A DNA stretch of 64,000 bases from Ilex aquifolium (GCA_951799425.1 OX637394.1:46046142-46110141), one strand, 5' to 3'. Shown: positions 10,101 through 21,150, counted from the stretch's first letter. Notes: generated by a model not told the origin, from the sequence alone. Made by a program: numbers and translations.

Positions 10101-10468
10101 TTTTACTCAATAGAAACTCAAACCCTTACCTAAATTTGAGTAAAAAAAAGGATAAAAAATTTGATTTGGTATAGACCTCTCCAATAGAGAAAACCCAAAT
10201 TTAAAAGAAGAAAAATCTAAATTTAAATGAGGACAAACTCAAATTTAAATGAGGGTAAAATATGATCATTGGATCTTTAAAGGAAGGTGTAATCTCACCA
10301 TTAAAGATTTGAGTTTAAAAAAGGGTCTCCCTTGATTTTGGTTTAAAAAAGAGTCTTCATTCATTTGGTATAGGAAGGGTCTAACATTGGACATGTATTT
10401 TAGACAATTTTTACCCAAATTTAAATTTGAGTACCAAAAAAAAAAAAAAGTAAGTGTTGGAGATGCTC
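10101..10468 (-). mobile_element. MITE 2, inverted relative to MITE 1
   Basis: The reverse complement of this block tracks MITE 1 from its start (GAGCATCTCCAACACTTA) through TATACCAAATGAATGAAG, AGATTACACCTTCCTTTAAAG and GAGAGGTCTATACCAAATCAA. Its inner end is diverged or truncated (CTCAATAGAAACTC instead of the expected GAGCATCTCC). It is followed by TAA. Together the two copies could fold into a long hairpin. Confidence 0.65.
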
Positions 10469-10515
10469 TAAATACTGACCTATTACCATGAGAGTGCCCA
10501 CCTTTTGAATCTTCA

Positions 10516-10649
10516 ATATGGCCAGAAAAGGGGATGTTGAAAAAACATGGCTCGGTCAGGCGGGTTTACCCCGAGAATTCGGTGAATCGAATCCTGAATC
10601 GGGGAAGTTCAACAAAGATTTTGAATATAAAATCTGCTCCAAACCTATT
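10516..10649 (+). repeat. Left part of duplicated unit, copy A
   Basis: This segment (CAGAAAAGGGGATGTTG ... AAATCTGCTCC) is matched by 21151-21270 (CAGAAAAATGGGATGTTG ... AAATCCGCTTC). It ends exactly at the CTATT duplication of the gypsy element, and its continuation is found at 20768. Confidence 0.85.
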
Positions 10650-11253
10650 TGATGATGCACAAATTGGTGTTATGCACCATCGGTCAAATGATCAGTAATT
10701 AATGCAGTAATTAAGTAGAGAGGGAGTAACACAAGCAAGATAAAGATGTAGAGTGGTTCGGTCAACGTGACCTACGTCCACTATGAAGGGCTAGGGTGAC
10801 CTGGGTATTTTATTACTTCGAAGAGTGTAGGGAGAGTAGGGAGATACAAACAATGAGAGAGAGATGAGAGTGATAACAGATGTACTCGATGCCCCCCAAG
10901 TATTGGCGGGGCTTACAATTTATAGTGACTCTCAATAGACTGAGGCGCCTTTTCAATAACTAAGTAGCGAATCTGGTGGAGCTGGTGCTATCTTCTCAAC
11001 AGATGAGGCAGTTACAGAGCTCCCCTTAAGATTAGGTCAGAGGATGACGTGGTAGTTGACTTCTTCCAAAGCGGCGTGGATGAGGCTCTTGGATGACCCT
11101 GCTTACTCCTTTGGTGGTGTAGCTCCTCGAAACCTGATGAGCTTGACTGGGTGTGGACCTCCCTTGGGCTGGACTCATTGGATCTCTTCAAGTTTGGCTC
11201 TTTATTCAGATTGGGCTTATAACATGAGTTGGGCCCTTGGGCTTGGCCCATCA
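10650..11253 (-). repeat. Gypsy 3' LTR
   Basis: It starts TGATGATGCA, ends GGCCCATCA, and pairs with 20161-20762 and the solo LTR at 151-738. On the minus strand it follows the polypurine tract at 11254-11264. Confidence 0.94.
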
Positions 11254-11264
11254 TTTGCCCCCTA
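11254..11264 (-). other. Gypsy polypurine tract
   Basis: The plus strand reads TTTGCCCCCTA just inside the LTR, so the coding strand has TAGGGGGCAAA directly upstream of the 3' LTR. Confidence 0.8.
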
Positions 11265-12771
11265 ATGCCTTGTGTCCAATGAAACTTGGAGAAGAAGGCA
11301 TTGGGTTGAACTTGGATTTCGGCTGACGTAGACTCCTTTTGACTGAGGACTCATTTCCTTCCTGATATATAAACTCTTTTTGCTTGTAGGATATCTCCAG
11401 TTATATAAACTCTCCCCATTTTACTTCCTTTTAGTATTTCAAAAAGCCCTAGGCCATAAATTGGGAATTCCTTCTTTCTCTCCTCATTTCATTCACCTTG
11501 AAAGGGGATTTTTTTTTTTTTGAGATACTTGAGAATCCTTGGATGGTGAGAGTAGAGATCTTGTTCCAGAGATGAGTGTTCAGAGGTCAGTATCGAGTAA
11601 ACAAGAAGAGCCATCGGTCTCCATGGCGGTGAAGTAATCGATGTTGAGTCAGGCGATAAGGAGGTTGCCGATGTTGTGGTAACCGAAGGAGGAGTTAGCC
11701 AGGCTGGGGTTACCACGGGTGTCGAGGAGGAGGCTAGGCGCCATGGTGATTTGGGTGAGTTTGGATGCTCTCCGTGCATCGATGGCGACGATGCAATTCG
11801 CAGAGACCTTAGAGGTGAGGCATCCGAGGGGCATCTAGGCGAAGAGCACCACAGCGAGCTCCCATGAGCGCCGCTGATGGCGAGGTGCCATGGGCGTCGC
11901 TGACTGGGGATCGAACCACTAATGGAGGCGCTGATGGCATGGCTGGGCGAGATGACGTCGGCAAGAGGCACTCGGGCAAGCTCCCAAGGGCGCTGCCGAG
12001 GCCGGGGCGCCGGTGGTTGGGGATCACGCCGCTCATGGGGGAGGCGCTATAGGCAAGGCGTCATGTTTTTCGCTGCTCGATGTTCAATGTGATAAGAGCA
12101 CACCAAGGTCATTGTTGCAGGGTGCTGGGAGCGAGGAGGAGAACCTATGTGCGGCGTCACCAAGTGCTGGACCCTGCCAAGCGAGCGCTCCAACGGCGTC
12201 GTTGGGCGTTGGGCGCGGCCAGGCAGGCACATAGGTGGCCCTAACGGGGTCCAGACGCGAACGGGGCGATGCAAAACATCGACGGTGGATGAACCGGGCA
12301 TGGTTGCAGAGGTTGGGCATAGAGCTAGGGAGCCTGGGTATGAAGCTGTAGAGCAGAGTATGTCGGGGAATGTTGGCGGTGATGGATCCGGTCAAACGGA
12401 TGATTTGGTTAGTTCAGGTGTAACACCACGGAGTCAGATTCCTCAAAGCTCTCGTGCTAGTGGTCTAGGCAAAGCTTCTTGCCCTCGCAACAGTAAACAT
12501 CAGGAAAAAATGGCTATTGATGACGACGGATAAAAAGTAAGTACCATTTCTAGTACCCTCAGTACTGATGCTGATATCCTGCGAATTGTCTCTGCTTATA
12601 ACATTCTCCCAACGGTACTGTGTCGTCGAGCCAAGATGGACGAGCCTGCTTGCGATGACTCCTCTAGAGACATTGTCATCTATGAGGAGGTGCTTGAGGT
12701 TGGGCTGAGGTTCCCAATGCCTTCTTCTGTTTGTCGCATTCTTCATTGATTTTCACTCGCGCGCAAGGTGG

Positions 12772-13061
12772 TTGGTGCCCAATGGTTGCATAGTTTTGTT
12801 GGGGTTTCTAGCATTGTGGAGAAAAATGCATCATGAGGATGCTTCTCCTGAAGAGTTCTGTGCAGCTTATACTTTGAGTAAAACTCCTGCTCCCAATCGT
12901 GGCTGGTTCTACTTTGCTCCGAGGGAAGGTAAATTGATTACCGGATTGCGCTCTAACTGCCATAGCTGGAAGGCTCGCTTCATGTTTGTTGACGGAGAGT
13001 GGGCTTCAGAGGCTGACAGAGCTTTGGTACCAACAAAATGGGACATTCCCAAGAGAATCGG
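12772..13061 (+). pseudogene. Core domain exon of the antisense gene
   Basis: The best-kept open part of the antisense gene reads VPNGCIVLLGFLALWRKM, SPEEFCAAYTLSKTPAPNRG, WFYFAPREGKLITGL, WKARFMFVDGEW and PTKWDIPKRI, and then a GT donor at 13062 (GTACGC). The acceptor TTCCAG lies at about 13128, and the next exon continues WQTVRAHHVKDFGAFMLKEG. The W-Y-F-x-P and W-K-x-R-F-F/M-F-V patterns are those of the plant family described above. Confidence 0.78.
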
Positions 13062-13375
13062 TACGCCCACACTTATTCCCTTTCCTTTGCCTTTTTTGCA
13101 AATGTGTACTCATCACTTCCCTTCCAGGTTCTCCAGTGCTCTCGAAAGATTAAGAATGGAAGTGGCAGACTGTCAGGGCTCACCATGTGAAGGACTTTGG
13201 AGCTTTCATGCTCAAAGAGGGTAGAGCTAGAGACTCTTCTATTAGCGGTGCTAGGGTTGGTGCACCCTCTCTGAGGCCTGGTGGTTCCTCTTTAAAGAGA
13301 AAGGGCATGCTGATTCCCTTGTATTCTCCTCATTTGCTTGGTTTTTCATCAGGATAACACTTTTATCCTTCTGTA

Positions 13376-14408
13376 GTGGACATGGCAGTAGTGGAGTCCC
13401 GTTCTTCCACTAGGAGTACTCCTCCTCCTAAGGTGGTGGCGAGGGTGAGCGATGCTCTAGCGAGCCCCTCTCAAATGACCCCTCCAGTAGTGCTTCCTCA
13501 GTCAACGACTCCTTCAGAGGTGACCGTCACTCTAGAGACTCCCATGTCGGCCACACCTCCTGCCCCCCATTCATCGACTCCTCCTACGGGGACTTCTACA
13601 AGAGCACCTACTCAAACTGGCTCCATGTTGGGTGATGTGCGAATCGTCATGGAACGATTTGGGAGGTTTATGTTTCCAGCGGACATTAATGAGGTTAGTG
13701 CTCGGGGCACTGAGGGTGTCATCGACACTGTTCTGGAAGGTCTGGCTCAGGTAAGGGTCTGTTTTCTCCCTTTCTCCAGTCCCTCCTTAGGTACTAATAT
13801 TCTTTTGTCTTCCTCAGGTTTCTGTTGCATCTGTGTGTCTATTTTCAAGGGTTGTTCATTTTAGCCAGCTGAAGCAGAGTCATGAGGTTGTGCAGAAGGA
13901 GCGTCTTACTGCTCAGGGGAGGATTGCTGATCTTGAAGCTGATGGTAGGGCTTCCCAGGCTGAGCTTGTGGCGACCTGTAAGAGGGTCGCGCTCAGTGAG
14001 GTTGCTTGCACGAGGGCTGAAGTAGAGTTTGTGGCGACCCGCGAGAGGGCGGGAAAGATTGAGGCTGAGTTTGTGGCGACCCACGAGAAAGTCGCGCTCA
14101 GAGAGACTGCCTGCTTGAGAGCGGAGGCAGAGGTGAAGGCAGCTCGCGAGAGGGTTTCTCAGGCTGAGGCGGATCTGCTATTGGCTCGTGAAAGGGTCGT
14201 CAAGGCTGAGGCTGATTTAGAGAGTGGCCTTGCAGATGCCTTCATTAATGGCTACGAGGAGCTTAGGGGAAATATTCCTACTGTTTTCCTTGATATTGAC
14301 CTTTCAGGCTTTGTGTCATATGAGGCGCCTGATAATGCTGATGGTGATGATGACTCTGACGGTGCAGAGGGCGAGGACGAGGAGGATGGTGGGCATGAGA
14401 GTAGTTAG
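13376..14408 (+). pseudogene. 3' exons of the antisense gene: Pro/Thr-rich linker and coiled coil
   Basis: The first exon (about 13377-13749) encodes a Ser/Thr/Pro-rich linker (TPPAPHSSTPPTGTSTRAP) and then MLGDVRIVMERFGRFMFP. A short intron with GTAAGG donor and CTTCCTCAG acceptor (13750-13818) separates it from an exon of about 590 bp. That exon encodes a heptad-like helix rich in Ala, Glu and Arg (residues SQAELVATCKRVALSEVACT and similar), ending LADAFINGYEELR and an Asp/Glu tail. The stop is TAG at 14406. It probably mediates self-association, by inference from the coiled coil only. Confidence 0.75.
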
Positions 14409-14914
14409 AGTGCTGGGGACTTTTTGATTTTTCTTGTTTTGTAGAAAGGCAATGTGTAGCCTCATTTTGTACATGTGATTTTTTGCCACTGATATTCTTT
14501 TGAAATAGAATGCAAGAATGCAAAGAACTTTTGAAGTAAATTTAAAAAAAATTATTCGATGATTGCTTATGCTAAGTAACGGTAGGTAAAAACCCAAAAA
14601 AGGTACAAGAAATAAAATCAAGTTTCCCAGTTTTACTACTTCTACTCTACTAAAGTGTCATTGGTAGTACCTCTTCAGATGTTTAGCATTCCATGGATGG
14701 GGTAAGACCTTCCCCTCGGAATTCTGAACCCTGTAGGTGTCTGGCCTCACTACTTCTGTTATGAGGTAGGGTCCTTCCTAATTTGGTCCATGCTTCCCTT
14801 CCCGCGAATCCTTCGTGGCGATGATTACTTTCTTAAGGACTAAGTCTCCTAGTTGTAAGGAACGAGACTTCACCCTCGAGTTGTAGTATTTCGTCATGCG
14901 ACGCTTGTACTCCG

Positions 14915-15760
14915 TATTTCAGACCATTGCCATCTCTCTTTCCTCCTCCACCAAGTCGAGGTTGACGCAGAGTCCTTCCTCGTTGGTGATGAGGTCGTGG
15001 TGTTGGACACTTAGAGAATGTACCCCGATTTTCACAGGTACGATTGCCTCAGTTCCAAAGGCGAGTGAGAAAGGAGTTTCTCTAGTCGGAGTGCTTGGTG
15101 TCGTTCGGTACGCCCATAATACACCTGAGAGTTCGTCCACCCAGAGACCCTTTGCTTTTTCTAGCCTTGTCTTTAGGTTGCATAGTACTGTTCTGACTGT
15201 AACCTCTACCTGCCTATTCGCCTGAGGGTGCGTTGGGCTGGAATGGGGCTGCTTGATTTGGAGGTCGGCACATAATGAGTTCAGGAGCTTGTCATTAAAT
15301 TGCTTGGCGTTATCGCTGACTATGGCGTGGGGTACTCCAAAACGGCAGACCAGGTTCTTCCAGATGAAATCTTTGACCTTTGCATTTGTTATCTTTGCTA
15401 AGGGTTCGGCCTCCACCCACTTTGTGAATTAGTCGATGACTACTACCACAAACTTGCACGACCCCTTGCTTGGAGGCAAAGAGCCCAAGATGTCGATGCC
15501 CCATTTTGAGAAGGGTCATGGACTTGTGATGGCTGTCAGTTCTTCTAGTGGTTGTCTGAGCACAGTGGCGAAGCGCTGGCACTTGTCGCATTTTCTGGTG
15601 AACTCCTGGGCGTCCCTCACCATATTAGGCCAGAAATAACCCTGCTTGAGTGTCTTGTGGGCGAGGGAGCGTCGTCTAGAGTGATTTCCACAAACTCCTT
15701 CAGAGATCTCTCGTAGGGCATAGTTAGCTTCCTTTGGGGAGAGGCAGTGCAATAATGTTA
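14915..15760 (-). pseudogene. Gypsy integrase (Tat type)
   Basis: The N-terminal zinc-binding module is read at 15752-15516: GNHSRRRSLAHKTLKQGYFWP, then CDKCQRFA (His-His-Cys-Cys). The catalytic core follows with IVSDNAKQFND (second Asp) and ANRQVEVTVRTV (Glu). After it come LWAYRTTPSTPTRETPFSLAFG and a tail ending EEEREMAMV. The segment with TKWVEAEPLA is preceded by an in-frame stop at about 15429, where a Tyr codon is usual. It would insert element cDNA, but this copy cannot make a full protein. Confidence 0.88.
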
Positions 15761-16211
15761 GGGAGTAGCCCTTTTTGTACAGGATGTCCTACAAGATGGT
15801 GAACTTGGAGGCTCTCATCCTGAGCTTCTTGGCTTCCAACGGGTCATTTGGCAACACGCCCTCTTGAAGGTATGCCTTTATTGGAGTCATCCAGTTTGTT
15901 TCGGCAGATGTTGACGTTAATGGCTTCCACATCTAGTCTGCTTGGCTTGAACTAGTAACCAATGAATGCTAGTCCTGGTGGAGCTTCCGAGGACGAGACG
16001 AGCCTAGCAAGTGCATCTGTAGCGATATTGTCTTCCCTCAGGATGTGACAGATCTGGAAGTAGTGGAACTTAGTCAACAAGGCTTGCACCATAGTAAGGT
16101 ACTCCTACATTCTGGTTCTTTTTGCTCCGAACTTACCCTTCACTTGGTTGACTATCAATTGAGAGTCACTATAAGTGTTGAGGTGTTGGGCTCCCATTTC
16201 AATTGTCAATC

Positions 16212-16480
16212 TTAAGCCAGAGAGGAGGGCTTCATATTCTGCCTCATTGTTGGAGGCTGTAAGTGGAACTTCACGCCATACTTGATAGGAGTGACGTCCG
16301 AGCTGGTCAGGATTAGGCCTACTCCACCTCCTTCGCTGGTCAAAGAGCCATCAACGTAGAGCTTCCAGGGAGGCGGTAGAGAGTGGGCCTTGGAGGCCGT
16401 GGGGGACGTCAAGGCGCCTGCTGTTGGTGCCAGGATGCCCTGGGCGCCCTTGCAGGGCACCAGGTTGTCTTAGGCATTAG
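16212..16480 (-). pseudogene. Second (archaeal-type) RNase H of the gypsy element
   Basis: The minus strand shows [20 protein letters not shown], the start of the additional RNase H found in the Tat lineage between the original RNase H and integrase. The first catalytic Asp is in YVDGS. Downstream the usual NNEAEYEAL block is altered ([12 protein letters not shown] in this frame), which suggests a frameshift. Confidence 0.8.
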
Positions 16481-16489
16481 GCCTTGGCG

Positions 16490-17265
16490 CGTGAGTGTCC
16501 GGTTGAGTTTCTGATGAGGCTTCCTGAGGTGTCGAGGGTCCGCTACCCTCCTCATCCGCCGATGTGAGCTCAACAACAAAGCCCGTCAAGGCTTGTGCTT
16601 TGATGGCTGCTCTTGGTTGGTACTGGACATCGAACTCGCCCAGCTCTACCGCCCACTTAAGGAGTCTTCTAGAGACGTCTAGCTTCCCCAGAACCCTCTT
16701 TAGAGGCTGGTCCGTGACAACAACGATGGTGTGACTCTAAAAGTAATGTCGGAGACGCCTTGCTGCTGAGATCAGGGCGAGCACCATCTTTTCCAACCCT
16801 GAATATCATATTTCTGCTCCTCAGTATGCCTTGCTCACGTAATAAATAGGTTTTTGCACTCCTTCATTGTCCCTGATGAGGACAGAGTTTACTGCCAATG
16901 GGGAAGTAGATAGGTACAAATACAAAGTTTCACCAGGCATGTCATGTGAAAGGAGGGGAGGCATAGCCAAATAAGCTTTGAGCTTTTGAAACGCTTCTTC
17001 TACCTCAGGTCCCCACTCAAAGGCTTTCTGGAGAATCTTGAAAAAAGGCAAGCACTTATCTACAGACTTGACAACAAATTTGTTGAGTGCTGTGATTCTT
17101 CCGTTGAGGCGCTGGAGCTCCTTGGTTGTGGTGGGTGATTTCATGTCAAGGATGGTTTTGATCTTGTCAGGATTCGCCTCAATTCCCCTTTGGTTGACCA
17201 TGAAGCCTAAGAACTTTCCTGATCTGACACCAAAGGCGCACTTTTTAGAGTTCAGCTTCATGTGG
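16490..17265 (-). pseudogene. Gypsy RT thumb/connection and first RNase H
   Basis: The 146-residue frame (17261-16821) reads [54 protein letters not shown] and PIYYVSKAY. These are typical RT connection and RNase H blocks. Beyond a stop the first RNase H continues as RYSGLEKMVLAL and DQPLKRVLGK. The middle of the polyprotein is still recognisable but broken at several points. Confidence 0.85.
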
Positions 17266-17334
17266 TATTACCTGAGAACATTGAATGTTTCCTGAAGGTG
17301 TTCTACGTGGTCTGCTGCGGCGAGGCTCTTTACC

Positions 17335-17912
17335 AACATGTCGTCCACGTACACCTCCATTGTCCTTCCAATCTGTGACTAAAATGTCTTATTCACCAGT
17401 CGTTGGTAGGTTGTTCCCGCATTTTTCAGTCCAAAGGACATGACCTTGTAGCAGTAGGTCCCCTTTGGAGTGATGAATGATGTTTTCTCCAGCTCTGGGG
17501 GATGCATACTGATCTAGTTATACCCAGAGTATGCGTCCAAGAAAGTGAGTAGCTCGTAACCTGTGGTGGCGTCGATGAGGAGGTCGATTCGTGGCAGTAG
17601 ACAGCTGTCTTTAGGGCACGCCTTGTTGAGTTTGGTGAAGTCGACGTAGAGACGCCACTTTTCATTAGCTTTGGTCACTATCACCACATTCGATAGCCAA
17701 ACTGGATAGGCTGCTTCTCTGATTGCCCCGTTTTCTATTAGTTTTCCCACCTCTTTATCCATCGCTTGCGCCCTTTCAGTGGAGACGCTTCTTAGTTTTT
17801 GGCGAACAAGCTTGTAATGAGGGTCGACATTGAGGCGGTGTGTGTCGACCTCAAGGTCAATGCCTTCGAGGTCCTCGTGCAACCATGCTAACACGTCCGT
17901 ATTGCACCTCAA
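17335..17912 (-). pseudogene. Gypsy reverse transcriptase palm and fingers
   Basis: The minus frame has ERAQAMDKEVGKLIENGAI, NVVIVTKANEKWRLYVDFT, LNKACPKDSCLLPRIDLLID and FLDAYSGYN, followed by a stop where Q is expected. The catalytic YVDD is retained at 17340-17351 ([12 protein letters not shown]). RT copies element RNA to DNA in the capsid. The stop at about 17514 and the missing methionines show that the copy is inactive. Confidence 0.9.
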
Positions 17913-18226
17913 AAAATTGGTGAGCTATTGGACTAAATTCTCAGGAAGGGAGGAGCCAATGTACACTCTTCTGTCTAGATGCTTCTCATCCAGGACCACT
18001 AGTGTGAGCTCCTTTACTGGTTCTCCTCTCTCTAATGCGACATCATCTCTAGGGTCGAGCACCTCCACTTGTAGTGCTTCTTGTGGCTCATGATCTTCAT
18101 GGAGGAGACGTAGCATTCTCTTGCAGCAACTTGATCTCCTCGGACCTCTCCGATTCCATTTGGGGTTGGAAAACGAAGGATCAGATGATAAGTGAAGGGC
18201 AAGACTCTTAAGGTTTTAAGAGCGGG

Positions 18227-18510
18227 TCACCACAGGATTACGTTGTAGGCTGACGGACAGTCTATCACCAAGAAGTTCACCATGACTGTGGAGCTCCGGG
18301 GTACCGCGCCGGCGATGACTGGCAAGGTGATGGACCCTAGGGGGATACACTTTCTCCCCTGAGAATCTGATGAGGGGCGACCTGATGGGCTATAGTCCTT
18401 CTCTCCTAAGGTTGAGCTTGTCATAGGCTTCTGCGAACAAGATGTCCGCAGAGCTGCCGCTATCTACAAGAATCCTTCGTACTTGGAAGTTGACCACAGT
18501 CATGGACGGG
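18227..18510 (-). pseudogene. Gypsy aspartic protease
   Basis: The catalytic motif reads VRRILVDSGSSADILFAEAY, with DSG encoded at 18456-18464. A frame after it gives SITLPVIAGAVPRSSTVMVNF and DCPSAYNVIL, the second half of the Tat protease. It would cut the Gag-Pol polyprotein. Confidence 0.85.
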
Positions 18511-18599
18511 CGCAGGTCGCCAAGATGTCTAGCCTTTCTGCCGTAGGTCTTCATGGCTGAGAGGGATTCTCCTCTTCCTGGGAGTCCCCCGGAGATGGT

Positions 18600-20078
18600 G
18601 TGAATTTCTCCAATGGGTTACTGGTCCTCCTGATTATGAGGCAGTGGCGGTGCCTGACCCCTACCAGCAACATACTGGCGTAGTTGACCACGCTGTAGGA
18701 GCTCCTTAATCTGTTTTTTGAGATCATAACAATCGTTTGTGTCGTGATTATGATCACGATGGAAACGACAATATTTGTTTGGATTCATGCGGTTTGAGGG
18801 AGATTTCATTCTTCCTAACCACTTCACTGCAGGGTTATCCTAGATCTGGAATTGGATGTGCCCGACAGTGGAGTTTTGGGGAGTGAAGATTTGTCGCTCC
18901 CTCTGAGAGGCAAGACCTAGTCGGTCTTTGACAAACACCCTTTCTGTCCTGCCTCGTTTGTTTCCACTCTCCTTGTTTCTCTATCTCTCTCCTTTCTCTT
19001 CTCCCCTGTTCATGAGGATTCACCTCCCTTGGCCCTGGTGATATCCTCAGCATTCATGTATTTTTGGGATTTTGCTAGTAGGTATGGCATGCTCTTTGAT
19101 GGGCGCTTCATTACTGAGAATATGAAGCTCGATGATCGAAGGCCTCCCAGGAAGGCGGTCATGGTGACCTTATCGTCGGGTTCTTCAATCTGGAGGACCT
19201 CCTCGTTTAAACGAGTAAGGTAGCTCCTCAGGTTCTCGTCTCGATCCTACTTTATACTGAGCAGGTGGGTGGCGGCACCCTCCGATGAAGTGTGACACAA
19301 AGGACCTGCTTAGCTCGGTAAAGGAGCCAATGGAGACTGGAATGAGCTTGGCGAACCACTGTCGGGCAGATCCCTTCAAGGTAGTTGGAAATGCCCTACA
19401 CATGATTTCGTCAAGGACATTGTGTAGTTGCATTAAAAACTTGTAGGTTTCAAGGTGATCAAGTGGGTCTCTTGTACCGTCAAAGGTTTCGATGGATGAC
19501 ATTTTAAACTTTTGGGAAAGGGGGTAGTTTGCCACGTCTGGCACAAAAGGTGTGTCAATTCGCCTTACGAGGTAACCTACAGTCTCCGGTCCTTGCACCT
19601 TCATAGCATTGAAGACGTTGCCCAGTTGATTCTGCACTTCTTTAATTTTTTTGTCCTAGTGATTGGGAGATGCTTTGGAATTGTCATGGAAGTGGCTCTC
19701 TTGTTCCACGCTTTGATTTTCGCCCTTATCTTCTTGGAAATGATGGTCTCCGCCATGGGAAGAGGGAGCAAGAGGAGGAGGCGGGGCTGCCTCATGGTTC
19801 TGATGAGGGGCTCCCCTGTAGGGGGAGCCCAAAGGGGCTCCTAAGGGGGCGTCCAAGTGGGGAGCTCCTTGACGCCCAGGGCGTGGAGCTCCTCTAGCTT
19901 GATGTCCTCCGGGCTGTGCTCCTCATTGTTGTTCAGCGAGCATCAATTGCAGGATTTGCTAATTCTAAGTTACGAGCTGCTGCATTGTTTCCAGCATCTA
20001 TTGTGCATTCGGAACAAGATTAGTTGGTGGAGGGGCAACCTCCTCCTCTCGTGATGGATTGTCTTCGGGCTGATTCAT
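18600..20078 (-). pseudogene. Gypsy gag
   Basis: The start is the minus ATG at 20078 (MNQPEDNPSREEEVAPPPTN). A Gly/Ala/Pro-rich segment follows, then the capsid core: RRIDTPFVPDVANYPLSQKF, FDGTRDPLDHLETYKF and TLKGSARQWFAKL, matching the plant Retrotrans_gag domain. The C-terminal zinc-binding part near 18780 reads YCRFHRDHNHDTNDCYDLK, the modified CHHC knuckle typical of Tat elements. Stops near 20000 and 19640 and a frameshift near 19250 break it. Confidence 0.87.
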
Positions 20079-20139
20079 GGATCTGGTGGTGATCGTCATA
20101 GGTACAGTAAGAAAAGTGATTAGGTGAGAATTTTATCGA

Positions 20140-20160
20140 TTCCCACAGACGGCGTCAAAC
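20140..20160 (-). other. Gypsy primer-binding site
   Basis: On the minus strand the bases just inside the 5' LTR read GTTTGACGCCGTCTGTGGGA. This is one change from the TTTGGCGCCGTCTGTGGGAA motif common in plant gypsy elements. The small LTR element at 23613 uses the same type of site. Confidence 0.75.
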
Positions 20161-20762
20161 TGATGATGCATAAATTGGTTTTATGCACCACCGGTCAAGT
20201 GATCAGTAATTAATGCAGTAATTAAGTAGAGAGAGTAACACGAGCAAGACAAAGATGTAGAGTGGTTCGGTCAATGTGACCTATGTCTACTATAAAGGGT
20301 TAGGGTGGCCTGGGTATTTTATTACTTCGATGAGTGTAGGAAGAGCAGGAAGATACAAGCAATGAGCGAGAGATGAGAGTGACATCTTTTGTGCTTGATG
20401 CCCCCCAAGTATTGGCGGGGCTTACAATTTATAGTGACTCTCAACAGACTAAGGCGTCTTTTCAATAACTAAGTAGCGAATCTGGTGGAGCTGGCGCTAT
20501 CTTCTCAACGGATGAGGCAGTTACAAAGCTCCCCTTAAGATCAGGTCAAAGGATGACGTGGTGGTTGACTTTTTTCAAGGCCGCGTGGATGAGGCTCTTG
20601 GATGACCCTACTTACTCTTTTGGTGGTGTAGCTCCTCGAAACCTGATGAGCTTGACTGGGTGTGGACCATCCTTGGGCTGGACCCATTGGATCTCTTCAA
20701 GTTGAGCTCTTTATTCATACTGGACTTATAACATGAGTTGAGCCATTGGATCTGACCCATCA
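20161..20762 (-). repeat. Gypsy 5' LTR
   Basis: It starts TGATGATGCA and ends CTGACCCATCA and pairs with 10650-11253. It is followed by the host duplication CTATT. Confidence 0.94.
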
Positions 20763-20767
20763 CTATT

Positions 20768-20965
20768 AAATCGTACGATTTTTATATAAGCCGTTCAAAT
20801 CTTACGATTACCAGCAAGCCGACAGACAATTCACTAAACATCCTATAAAATTAGATTTTTTTGGGGCATTGTTGCCCAATCGTTTTTCAGCCTGAAGCTT
20901 GCCTTATGCCTCTCTCTTGTCTCTCTTTGTATACTATTTGACAATTCAACGTTCATCTCCTAATC
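20768..20965 (+). repeat. Right part of duplicated unit, copy A
   Basis: It continues the sequence broken at 10649 (AAATCGTACGATTTTTATATAA, then AGCCTGAAGCTTGCCTT) and matches copy B at 21275-21480. The left half is at 10516-10649. Confidence 0.85.
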
Positions 20966-21150
20966 CTAATGCGTTGATATTATTATGAATGAGTTTATAT
21001 CTTAAGAGAACTAATAGTTATGAGTTCGTAACTAAAGTTAAACTGTAGTTGGGAACATAATAGTGAACGTAGTGAACATAGTTATCGGGTAAACGAGTGA
21101 GCTTAGCCCGTAGCCAGGTAGGAAACTATTGTTGCAGTGATTGCTTAGGT

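Larger units (their letters stand above)
11570..14408 (+). pseudogene. Antisense spliced gene inside the gypsy element (Transposase_28-like domain plus coiled coil)
   Basis: This plus-strand gene is antisense to gag-pol. It begins near an ATG at 11571 (MSVQRSVSSKQEEPSVSM) with a polar, acidic N-terminus. From 12540 it has LSTDADILRIVSAYNILP, EEVLEVGLRFPMPSSVCRIL and, after a frameshift near 12760, GWFYFAPREGKLITGL and SWKARFMFVDGEW. This resembles the plant 'putative gypsy-type transposon' domain (Pfam PF04195, from memory). Three GT-AG introns fit: about 13062-13128, one ending about 13376, and about 13750-13818. The C-terminus (13860-14270) is a long Ala/Glu/Arg coiled coil with repeated VATxERV units, then an acidic tail. 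The region is much more GC-rich than its surroundings. Its function is unknown; frameshifts and stops near the N-terminus mark this copy as decayed. Confidence 0.8.
10650..20762 (-). mobile_element. Ty3/gypsy LTR retrotransposon of the Tat type, with antisense gene
   Basis: LTRs lie at 10650-11253 and 20161-20762, and the host duplication is CTATT on both sides (10645-10649 and 20763-20767). On the minus strand the order is LTR, primer-binding site, gag, protease, reverse transcriptase, RNase H, a second RNase H, integrase, then about 3.5 kb holding a plus-strand spliced gene, a polypurine tract and the LTR. The double RNase H and the antisense gene after pol are known features of the plant Tat lineage. 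By eye the LTRs differ at several percent of sites, mainly transitions, and pol has stops, so the copy is old and not autonomous. Confidence 0.95.

Noticed and set aside
11012-12395. Minus-strand frames opposite the antisense gene
   Set aside because: The GC-rich composition makes many long random frames. None has a domain, and the plus-strand frame carries the conserved motifs.
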